Source: Candidatus Hydrothermota bacterium
GTDB lineage: Bacteria > Hydrothermota > Hydrothermia > UBA1063
Direction: 5' to 3'
NCBI GenBank assembly: GCA_003644895.1
Contig: QNDO01000089.1
Coordinates: 1 to 6,321 of the forward strand
DNA length: 6,321 nucleotides
Shown here piece by piece: positions 1 through 6,157 of this stretch (its first letter is position 1; each line of letters opens with the position of its first letter). The position numbers were made by a program, and so were the translations under genes. The notes under the pieces were generated by a model. It searched no databases. It was given only the letters and a program-made list of their open reading frames with translations, and was not told the DNA's origin.

Positions 1-1
1 C

Positions 2-751
2 CTCAATCCTGTTGTTAAATTTGACGATGAGGGTAACTTCGGAATTGTGGAGCCCAATATTTTAAGATTGAGGGTCTTCACACAGGAAGGCGATCTTATC
101 CTGGATTATGGATACAGCGAAAATATTTTTATAAGCGAACCCTATTACACCTTTGATATAAGGGAAAAGAAGGCTGTTTTTGCCTTTAGAGAGCGGGAAG
201 GTGTAAGCAAGTTGCTCTTCTTTGATGGTAATAATAAGATTGTGGACATTTCCCCTGGAGATGTTTATCCAAGAAAGGCCTGGATTTCTCCCAAAGGTGA
301 GCTATGGCTTAGGTTTTACTCTGTGAAAGACAACAGGGTAACGCATGACTTTGTTGCTGTCTATTCTGCTAGCGGGAAACTGATTAAACAATTTGGAATC
401 CCCCGCGTCATTTACACGGATTTTACCTTCCAGGGAGTAATCCTTGCCTCAAAGCATACTGTTTACTACCTTGAGAAAATGGAAATTAAGAAAAAGCAGA
501 AATTCAAGGAGTTAATTATAAATGTGAAATCCATGGGAGAAAAAACCTATATTCTAACAGGGACTCCGGTATTTAAAGAAGGGAAATATACTTACACAGG
601 TTTGAGGATTTACGAACTCGGGAAGCCAGAAAGTCCTGTTTTAATAAGTCAAGAGGCATCCTCTCACCCGGGTATGCTGGAGATAAACGGTGTTGGAGGA
701 CTCTATATTCCAGAGAAGGGATTATTTCTCAAGATGGAGGATTTGAAATGA
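2..751 (+). CDS. Beta-propeller-like protein of unknown function, 5' end missing
   Basis: The reading frame is open from base 2 to the TGA at 749-751 (249 codons), so the gene begins before the window. The GTG at 47 is probably an internal valine: the frame is open upstream of it and the nearest purine-rich stretch (29-33) is too far away for a good ribosome site. The protein is rich in beta-strand patterns in which a hydrophobic strand precedes a turn of the form 'vfsxxGxLixxfG', for example RVFTQEGDLILDYG, LFFDGNNKIVDI and AVYSASGKLIKQFG. Such repeats resemble blades of NHL/TolB/6-bladed beta-propellers. No catalytic motif or membrane segment is visible, and the N-terminus that would show a signal peptide is missing. 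It overlaps the following M23 peptidase gene by four bases, so the two are probably one operon and may act together at the cell envelope. I do not recognise a specific family. The coding call is firm, the fold is an inference. Confidence 0.8.
   Translation, partial: LNPVVKFDDEGNFGIVEPNILRLRVFTQEGDLILDYGYSENIFISEPYYTFDIREKKAVFAFREREGVSKLLFFDGNNKIVDISPGDVYPRKAWISPKGELWLRFYSVKDNRVTHDFVAVYSASGKLIKQFGIPRVIYTDFTFQGVILASKHTVYYLEKMEIKKKQKFKELIINVKSMGEKTYILTGTPVFKEGKYTYTGLRIYELGKPESPVLISQEASSHPGMLEINGVGGLYIPEKGLFLKMEDLK
736..740 (+). promoter_or_regulatory. Ribosome binding site of the M23 peptidase gene
   Basis: GGAGG lies seven bases before the ATG at 748, inside the end of the upstream gene. It fixes the start of the peptidase: no ATG, GTG or TTG occurs in that frame from at least base 640 to 748. 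Because the start codon overlaps the upstream stop (ATGA), translational coupling is likely. Confidence 0.75.
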
Positions 752-2742
752 GTACTCTCCTCGTCTTCTTCCTTTTGAGCTATCCCTGGCCCCTCGCTCC
801 CCAAAATGAGCAACATTCTGTATCTGGTACCTTTGGAGAGTACCGTTCGGGCCCTCCACCTCATTTCCACGATGGAACAGATATACCAGGGACAGGAGGA
901 ACAGCAGTATATGCTGTGGCTTCTGGTGAGGTCCTGTGGCTCCAGGAGACTGGATATTCCAGCGGGGTAAGGGTGGGGAGATTTGCATATGTACATGTTA
1001 CACCAAGGGCTGATCTTTCCCTTGGAGATTATGTTAGCCAGGGAGAACTTGTTGGCTATACAAATTATGCAAACCATGTCCATTTCAAAGATGGAGGAGG
1101 AGCGTCAAGCTATGCCACAAGAAATGCCCTCCTTCCCGTGGATGGACTTGAGCCCTTTGAAGATAATTATCACACTGGGGTTCTTGGTATATGGTATTTC
1201 AGAGACAATACTTCGGATCAAATACCTTCGAATTCCTTAACCGGTATTGTGGATGTGGTGGTAAGGGCCATAGACACAACAAACCTTGGTGCAACGGGAC
1301 AGAACAATGGTGTATTCAGTATTGGGTATGCACTTCTCACTGAGGACACTTCTACCCTTGTAATTCCCCCGTACATCCCCTTTATCTTTGATACCCTTCC
1401 ACCCAGCTCGGCTCTCCCCTATACCTATTATGAAGACTGGTCAAATACATCCGAATATTATTATATTGTTACCAATGAATTTTCCGGTAATTCGTATATA
1501 GACTTCACTACCATTCCTCCAGGTAACTATATCCTTGCAGTGATTGCATCAGATACAAGGAATCCAGCTGATACCTTTTATTTTCCTATCACCGTGATAC
1601 CCCCGGATACTATATCACCTCAAACTCCCCATCTGACCTCTTTACTTCTTGATGCCGAGAATCACTTGGACCTCCACTGGCACCCCTCACCGGATACAGA
1701 TCTAGCTGGTTACAGCATATTCTTAAAATTTGAGGATTCAAACTGGCAGAAGTGGGGAACTGCAGGGGCAACTGATAGTTCCTTTGTTACCAGTGCGCAG
1801 GCTCCCGGGGGATGGAATTTTTACATGAAAATTCTCGCATACGATGGTTTCTGGCCACCCAATGAGAGTGATACCAGTGAGATATTCGTTTTGAGGAGGA
1901 TGGATGCAGCGGAAAAAGTTCTTCTAATAAATGGAGGTGCACTCTACGATAGAAAGGATCTATTCATCCCCGCACTTGATGCCATGGAAGGACTTGATGT
2001 TAGATCCGGGAATGAGAGTTTTGCTGTTTCTAATATCACAAATTACAACGCAGGCTTCACTATGCTGGGTGACTCATCGTGGCCTCAGGAATTCGATCAG
2101 GCTGTTATGAATTTTATGCAAAATGGTGGCAATTTCTTTGTCTCTGGGTCTTGTGTCCTTTCAAGCATATCTCAAACTCCGGATGGTCTTTCCCTGCTCA
2201 ACGATTACTTCGGAGTTAATTATGCGGGGGATACTATTTACTGTGACACCGTGATCGGAGTCTCTGGAACACCCTTTGAAGGAATTAGTTTTGTGCTGCT
2301 GGACAGTGTAGAGGTGATGGACACGGTTTCCGCGTATCCCGCCCTCCTTTCCACTTCAGGTGCAATTATAGGTGCTTTTACTGATAGCTCGGTAATTTTT
2401 TCCTTCAAACTAGCTGCTCTTTCCGATTCCCTGATAACCCTTCTTCTCAATGCTGCTAGAAATGCCATGCAACTTACCAGTGTGGAAGAATCTCCAGAAA
2501 GAGATATTCCTCTCAAAAGGATTTATTCCCAAAGGCGCTGGCTTAATTATTACAGTAAATACGGTGGTGAGGTAAAAATTATGTTATTTGATGCAGCAGG
2601 AAGGCGAAGACTTGAACGATTATACTATGCAGAGAAGGGATGGAACAGGTTTGGAATAGAAGGCCTATCCCCAGGGATTTACTTTGTAATTGTGGATGAA
2701 GGAAGGGAAAAATTATTTACTAAAATGGTTATATTTAAATAG
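748..2742 (+). CDS. Secreted modular M23-family zinc metallopeptidase with C-terminal sorting tail
   Basis: This is a probable exported peptidoglycan-type endopeptidase of 664 residues. Residues 1-18 form a hydrophobic signal-like segment ending near PLAPQ, oddly without lysine or arginine before the core. The M23 (LytM/NlpD-like) domain follows at about 25-120. H41 and D45 (HDGTD) and H112 would bind zinc, H110 of the HVH motif would be catalytic, and H83 (YVHV) matches the other conserved histidine, so the active site looks complete. The SGTFGEYR lead-in resembles Bacteroidota-type M23 proteins. Residues 140-285 look like beta-sandwich. Residues 288-382 resemble fibronectin III (the LHW...DTDLAGYSIF pattern). 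Residues 388-575 resemble the GATase/flavodoxin-like module common in secreted proteins (VLLINGG, NGGNFFVSG, LLNDYFGV), with no convincing active site. Residues 585-664 form a type-A-sorting/FlgD-like tail (LFDAAGRR, LSPGIYFVIV, final KMVIFK) that lacks YPNPF. Known M23 enzymes cut peptide cross-links in cell walls or proteins; this substrate is not shown. Confidence 0.87.
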   Translation: MSTLLVFFLLSYPWPLAPQNEQHSVSGTFGEYRSGPPPHFHDGTDIPGTGGTAVYAVASGEVLWLQETGYSSGVRVGRFAYVHVTPRADLSLGDYVSQGELVGYTNYANHVHFKDGGGASSYATRNALLPVDGLEPFEDNYHTGVLGIWYFRDNTSDQIPSNSLTGIVDVVVRAIDTTNLGATGQNNGVFSIGYALLTEDTSTLVIPPYIPFIFDTLPPSSALPYTYYEDWSNTSEYYYIVTNEFSGNSYIDFTTIPPGNYILAVIASDTRNPADTFYFPITVIPPDTISPQTPHLTSLLLDAENHLDLHWHPSPDTDLAGYSIFLKFEDSNWQKWGTAGATDSSFVTSAQAPGGWNFYMKILAYDGFWPPNESDTSEIFVLRRMDAAEKVLLINGGALYDRKDLFIPALDAMEGLDVRSGNESFAVSNITNYNAGFTMLGDSSWPQEFDQAVMNFMQNGGNFFVSGSCVLSSISQTPDGLSLLNDYFGVNYAGDTIYCDTVIGVSGTPFEGISFVLLDSVEVMDTVSAYPALLSTSGAIIGAFTDSSVIFSFKLAALSDSLITLLLNAARNAMQLTSVEESPERDIPLKRIYSQRRWLNYYSKYGGEVKIMLFDAAGRRRLERLYYAEKGWNRFGIEGLSPGIYFVIVDEGREKLFTKMVIFK

Positions 2743-2754
2743 TACTTGATTTTA

Positions 2755-2784
2755 TTGAACTAACCCGTATTATTTTAATACAAT
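2755..2784 (+). promoter_or_regulatory. Candidate sigma-70 promoter for the beta-helix gene
   Basis: A -35-like TTGAAC (2755-2760) and a -10-like TACAAT (2779-2784) are separated by 18 bases, which predicts a transcript start near 2791 and a leader of about 52 bases. An alternative pair is TTGATT (2746-2751) and TATTAT (2768-2773) with a 16-base spacer. The region is AT-rich and lies between two genes with a 100-base gap, so an independent promoter is plausible, but either match could be chance. Confidence 0.4.
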
Positions 2785-2791
2785 CCTTGAG

Positions 2792-2809
2792 AAGGACCTT
2801 CTGGTTTTT
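2792..2809 (+). terminator. Weak hairpin followed by short T-run
   Basis: AAGGACC and GGTTTTT can pair across a TTCT loop (seven pairs, two of them G-T), with the T-run forming part of the stem. A competing hairpin, CCTT-GAG-AAGG, occupies 2785-2795. It could be a weak terminator for the peptidase operon or a leader structure of the next gene. The stem is short, so this is tentative. Confidence 0.2.
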
Positions 2810-2827
2810 CCCGAGAGATTGTACAAA

Positions 2828-2833
2828 AGGAGG
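2828..2833 (+). promoter_or_regulatory. Ribosome binding site deciding the beta-helix start
   Basis: AGGAGG, within AAAAGGAGGGGG (2825-2836), sits nine bases before the ATG at 2843. It supports that ATG over the in-frame TTG at 2819, which lies upstream of this site and has no comparable one of its own. Confidence 0.85.
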
Positions 2834-2842
2834 GGGTGCATA

Positions 2843-4648
2843 ATGAATTGTAATCCCAGCTATAAGCATATCCGTTCATACGTTATTATACTTCTACTGG
2901 GGGTTTTACTGGGGATATCCGGTGCTACAACCTTTGTGGTGACAAATACCAATGATTCAGGACCCGGAAGTCTGAGAGATGCAATAACTCTGGCCAATAG
3001 TAATACCGGACAGGATACCATTATTTTCAATATTCCAGGCACAGGACCCCATACTATTTTCCCTCTTTCCCAGCTACCTCAACTTCTTGATACTGCCGGG
3101 GTTATTATAGATGGACTCAGTCAAACTGGTGCATCCACAGGTGCCAGTCCACCCTCCACAGCAATACTTATGATAGAGATTAATGGTGCAAATGCAGGGG
3201 CCTCACATGGTATTTGGATTGTGTCTCCCCATAATATAGTTCAGGGACTCGTTATCAATAATTTCGAACAGGATGGAATACGTATCCAGGGGGTAGAAAC
3301 GGGTACTTATCTGAATTATATATACTGCAATTTCATCGGTACAGATGTGAATGGAACTACTGGAATGGGTAATGGTACGAATCAGGCCATGTACTGGGCA
3401 GGAGTAAATATAGTGGTAACACCATCCCTCGTTGGATTTGCCTTTGACAATACTGTGGACGCCAACCTTATATCAGCTAACTATGCCGAGGGTGTTGGCA
3501 TCTCAAGTTGTCCTCCAGGTGATGTCTGGGGAAATACGGTTATTCAGAACTACATTGGTACTGATATAAGTGGAATTCTGGATCTAGGAAATGTACATGA
3601 TGGAGTTTATATTGGTGAAGGAGCACATGATAACGTGGTGGACGGTAACATCATTTCCGGGAACGATTTCGAAGGGGTTTGCATTGTAGGATATGCAGAC
3701 CTCGGTATTCACACTTACGCCAATACAATTTCCAATAATATTATCGGTTTAACTGTGACTCTTTCTCCCCTTGGAAACACCATGGACGGTGTCAGTATTG
3801 GCCAGTACGGTAATGTTTACCAGGGAGGTTATGCACCTAACAATATCATAGCTGCAAATACGATAGCTTACAATGGAGGAAATGGTATCACTGTCTGGGA
3901 GCATTATGCCAACAGCAATAACGCAGATGGAAACCAGTTCACCCAGAATTCAATTTATAGCAATATACTTCTTGGAATAGACCTCGGGGACGATGGAGTC
4001 ACCGTGAATGATGCAGGAGACCTTGATAGTGGTGCAAATGAGGAAGTTAATTTCCCTGTAATTCTTTCAGCTAATAACGATACTTCCGGAACTCATGTAT
4101 CAGGAACTGTGGATATTGATACAGACCCTTCCCAGGCAACTGTGGAAATTTTTAAGGTTTTATCTGATCCATCAGGATATGGAGAGGGAATTCTCTATCT
4201 GGGTTCTACAGCCCCAGATTCCAATGGTCTATGGAATACAACAGTTTCAGGACTTACTCCAGGAGATTCTGTGACAGCGACCGTGATAGATCGGAACCTC
4301 AATACATCAGAATTCTCTCTAAATGTTCAAGTAGCAGGTGTTGGGGTCGATGAATCAGTAATGCAAGATTTACGGGGTAAAGTGGTGAAGTGCTATCCCA
4401 ATCCTTTCAAAACCTCAGTCTGCATTGAATTTGCACTGGAAGAGGATATAATCCTCAAATTGGCGATTTATGATGCTACAGGTAAACTTATAAAGATGTT
4501 GGCCAGGGGAGTATTCACACAGGGTAATTATAAAATACACTGGAACGGTTTAGATGAGATGGAAAGAAAGGTTTCTCCAGGTGTGTATTTCTATCGTATT
4601 GAAACGAAGAGAGGAAGTATCTCAGGGAAACTGATATTTGCCAGATAA
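2843..4648 (+). CDS. Secreted right-handed parallel beta-helix protein with type-A sorting domain
   Basis: The protein has 601 residues from the ATG chosen by its strong ribosome site. A signal peptide is clear: lysine and arginine at 8-11, a hydrophobic core at 13-25, and probable cleavage after SGA at 26-28. The mature start (FVVTNTNDSGPGSLRDAI, then DTIIFNIPG) is the standard opening of beta-helix surface proteins. Parallel beta-helix coils span about 85-385, with three related units beginning at N163, N236 and N299 (NFIGTD, NYIGTD, NIIG), each followed by a GN...GVxI rung. Residues 400-497 form an Ig-like domain typical of this family (GYGEG..YLGS, VTATVID, NTSEFS). Residues 510-601 form a canonical sorting/FlgD-like tail (CYPNPF at 517-522, IYDATGK, SPGVYFYRI, final KLIFAR). 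Type IX secretion routes proteins with such tails to the surface in Bacteroidota; whether this organism has that system cannot be seen. Parallel beta-helices include polysaccharide lyases, adhesins and structural proteins. I see no lyase active site, so binding or structural roles are as likely. Confidence 0.9.
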   Translation: MNCNPSYKHIRSYVIILLLGVLLGISGATTFVVTNTNDSGPGSLRDAITLANSNTGQDTIIFNIPGTGPHTIFPLSQLPQLLDTAGVIIDGLSQTGASTGASPPSTAILMIEINGANAGASHGIWIVSPHNIVQGLVINNFEQDGIRIQGVETGTYLNYIYCNFIGTDVNGTTGMGNGTNQAMYWAGVNIVVTPSLVGFAFDNTVDANLISANYAEGVGISSCPPGDVWGNTVIQNYIGTDISGILDLGNVHDGVYIGEGAHDNVVDGNIISGNDFEGVCIVGYADLGIHTYANTISNNIIGLTVTLSPLGNTMDGVSIGQYGNVYQGGYAPNNIIAANTIAYNGGNGITVWEHYANSNNADGNQFTQNSIYSNILLGIDLGDDGVTVNDAGDLDSGANEEVNFPVILSANNDTSGTHVSGTVDIDTDPSQATVEIFKVLSDPSGYGEGILYLGSTAPDSNGLWNTTVSGLTPGDSVTATVIDRNLNTSEFSLNVQVAGVGVDESVMQDLRGKVVKCYPNPFKTSVCIEFALEEDIILKLAIYDATGKLIKMLARGVFTQGNYKIHWNGLDEMERKVSPGVYFYRIETKRGSISGKLIFAR

Positions 4649-4664
4649 TAAATAGGGGTGTTTC

Positions 4665-6038
4665 TCAGGCAGTTTTTTCTATGAGGGATTCTTTCCATGT
4701 TCCCCTTTTGTACCACAGGTAGGAAATCAAAGCTCCCATAACATTGCTGATGGACATACCTATCCAGATTCCCCTGCTCCCCATTATTCTACTCAATAGA
4801 AATGCAAGAGGAACTCTGAGTATCCAGAGCCTAACCAAACCGAGTACCATACTCTCCCTTGTTTTACCTGCAGTTCTCAGAACCTGCGTATAGATTGCAA
4901 AGATGCCAAAGAACGGCATGGAAACAAGAAAATAGGTATAAAAAAGGCTTCCCTCACTTATTACAAGGGGGTCTTTAATAAATAAGCCATAAATGTTGTT
5001 TCTTAAGAAGAATATAACTATTGCAGGGATGGAAATGAAGGTCACATTAATTAAAAGTGACTTCTCCACAATTTTTTCACTTCTCTTGAAATCTCCGGCG
5101 CCGATATTCTGACCAACCATGGTAGCCATGGCTTGGCTAATACCATCTGATACTGTAAATACGATACCGATTATTCTTTCACCTATTCCATAAGCAGCAA
5201 GAGCCACACTACTGAACCTGGATACTATTCCCATGAGGACAACAAAGCCGAAGGCATTGAGAGATTGTCCCACACTTGCAGGCAATCCCACAGTAAAATA
5301 TTTTTTAAACAGATACCAGTCAGGTTTAAAATCAGAAAGAGCGAATTTCATTCCCACCTTACCAGTGAAAATCAGCCGAAATCCTAAGAGTGTCGCCACT
5401 GTATTCGAAAATATTGTTGCAATGGCTGCACCCAGAACACCCATTCTGGGGAAAGGTCCAAGACCAAGAATCAGGATTGGATCCAAGATCATGTTGAGAA
5501 TTATACCCACACTGTTTATTTTGGTGGGGGTGGTAGTGTCGCCAAGGGCTCTCAGGGAAAACGAAAAGGCAAATCCTCCAAAAGAGAACGGAATTCCGGC
5601 GAACATCACCCGTAGGTAAATCAGTGCCCCTTTATATGTGTCCTTTGGTGTTCCCATTAATTTTAAAATGTATGGAGCAAAGATAATTGTAAGAATTGCA
5701 AAGATAACAGAGAATATAAAAAGCATGGTGTAGAGGTTACCTATATTTCTCTTAACTTCATCCCATTTCCCGGCACCTGCATACTGGGATATGAAAGCAA
5801 ACCCTGCAACAGAAAATCCCATACCCAGACTCATAATGGTCCAGATTATGGGCCAGGAAATTGTGGGTGCCGATACCGCGGCTCTTCCAAGCCTGCCAAG
5901 CCAGAAGGTGTCTGTTATATTATAGATCACGTAAATGAGGTTTATAAAAATAAGGGGATAGGAGAGTTTAAGAAGAGTTTCCACTATACTTCCCGTGAGG
6001 ATTTTCTCTCTAAGCTTTTGTGGCCGTTTATATTCCAT
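4665..6038 (-). CDS. MATE-family multidrug/cation antiporter (DinF-like)
   Basis: This 457-residue inner-membrane transporter has the usual MATE length and about twelve hydrophobic segments in two homologous halves. MATE proteins export drugs or other organic compounds in exchange for Na+ or H+. Half one carries ITDTFWLGRLG (41-51) and SQYAGAGKWDEVKR (84-97); half two carries the equivalent GQNIGAGDFKRSEK (309-322). D43 in the first helix and the N182/D186 pair (LNMILDP) appear to match, with a shift of two, the cation-site D41, N180 and D184 of the archaeal PfMATE; this match is from memory. An in-frame stop (TAA, 6053 to 6051) lies just upstream, so the ATG at 6038 is the first possible start. 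No Shine-Dalgarno sequence precedes it and a TATAAT lies 11 bases upstream, suggesting an almost leaderless mRNA. Its stop converges on the beta-helix gene with a 16-base gap. The substrate is unknown. Confidence 0.93.
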   Translation of the reverse strand: MEYKRPQKLREKILTGSIVETLLKLSYPLIFINLIYVIYNITDTFWLGRLGRAAVSAPTISWPIIWTIMSLGMGFSVAGFAFISQYAGAGKWDEVKRNIGNLYTMLFIFSVIFAILTIIFAPYILKLMGTPKDTYKGALIYLRVMFAGIPFSFGGFAFSFSLRALGDTTTPTKINSVGIILNMILDPILILGLGPFPRMGVLGAAIATIFSNTVATLLGFRLIFTGKVGMKFALSDFKPDWYLFKKYFTVGLPASVGQSLNAFGFVVLMGIVSRFSSVALAAYGIGERIIGIVFTVSDGISQAMATMVGQNIGAGDFKRSEKIVEKSLLINVTFISIPAIVIFFLRNNIYGLFIKDPLVISEGSLFYTYFLVSMPFFGIFAIYTQVLRTAGKTRESMVLGLVRLWILRVPLAFLLSRIMGSRGIWIGMSISNVMGALISYLWYKRGTWKESLIEKTA

Positions 6039-6049
6039 TACAGAGTACC

Positions 6050-6078
6050 ATTATAAAGTTTGAAATTCGAACAATCAG
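6050..6078 (-). promoter_or_regulatory. Promoter of the MATE gene, nearly leaderless
   Basis: Read on the minus strand, a perfect TATAAT occupies 6055 to 6050, with a weak -35-like CTGATT at 6078 to 6073 and a 17-base spacer. The expected transcript start is about 6046-6041, only 3-8 bases before the ATG at 6038. This fits the absence of a ribosome binding site. Confidence 0.5.
6058..6072. promoter_or_regulatory. 15-base near-palindrome, possible operator
   Basis: GTTTGAA-A-TTCGAAC is an inverted repeat with seven-base arms, one mismatched pair and a single central base. It fills most of the spacer between the -35 and -10 of the MATE promoter, a position where a dimeric regulator could act. 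No regulator gene is visible in the window, and AT-rich DNA produces short palindromes by chance. Confidence 0.35.
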
Positions 6079-6091
6079 AAAGTAAGAAGAA

Positions 6092-6120
6092 TTGACTATA
6101 CGGTTATGATTTAAGATAAT
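6092..6120 (+). promoter_or_regulatory. Sigma-70 promoter of the Ldh-family gene
   Basis: TTGACT (6092-6097) and GATAAT (6115-6120) are each one base from consensus and are 17 bases apart, the optimal spacing. The predicted start is the A near 6127, giving a leader of about 31 bases with its ribosome site. An 11-base perfect inverted repeat, AGATA-A-TATCT (6114-6124), overlaps the -10 and could be an operator, though it is short. Confidence 0.65.
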
Positions 6121-6145
6121 ATCTCTATAAGTATGCCACAAAATT

Positions 6146-6151
6146 GGGAGG
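6146..6151 (+). promoter_or_regulatory. Ribosome binding site of the Ldh-family gene
   Basis: GGGAGG lies six bases before the ATG at 6158 and fixes the start of the dehydrogenase gene. Confidence 0.75.
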
Positions 6152-6157
6152 TGTAAA

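Noticed and set aside
47..49. GTG at 47 as the true start of the first gene
   Set aside because: The frame remains open to the window edge with sequence of the same beta-rich character, and spacing to the nearest purine-rich stretch is poor.
703..1083. Minus-strand open frame of 126 codons, and a nested one at 722-988, across the start of the peptidase gene
   Set aside because: They lie opposite the M23 catalytic domain, whose motifs are clear, and their translations resemble no family I recognise.
983..1240. Plus-strand open frame in another phase inside the peptidase gene
   Set aside because: It overlaps the conserved HVH motif region in the correct frame; its own product is low-complexity and methionine-rich.
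2146..2166. SGSC at residues 466-469 of the peptidase as a GATase nucleophile elbow
   Set aside because: Class I amidotransferases use GxCxG with a downstream His-Glu pair; neither is evident, and the local context matches non-catalytic GATase-like modules of secreted proteins.
2238..2516. Minus-strand open frame of 92 codons opposite the GATase-like module
   Set aside because: It is a shadow of the real gene with no recognisable motif.
2819..2842. TTG at 2819 as start of the beta-helix protein, adding eight residues
   Set aside because: The AGGAGG at 2828-2833 lies between this TTG and the ATG at 2843 and is well placed only for the ATG, which also gives a normal signal peptide.
5117..5131. 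CCATGG-TAG-CCATGG double palindrome
   Set aside because: It lies within the MATE coding region (AMATMV) and is explained by alanine/methionine codon repetition.
5233..5619. Plus-strand open frame of 128 codons opposite the MATE gene
   Set aside because: The opposite strand encodes conserved MATE helices; the product is basic and proline-rich, as expected of antisense to membrane-helix codons.
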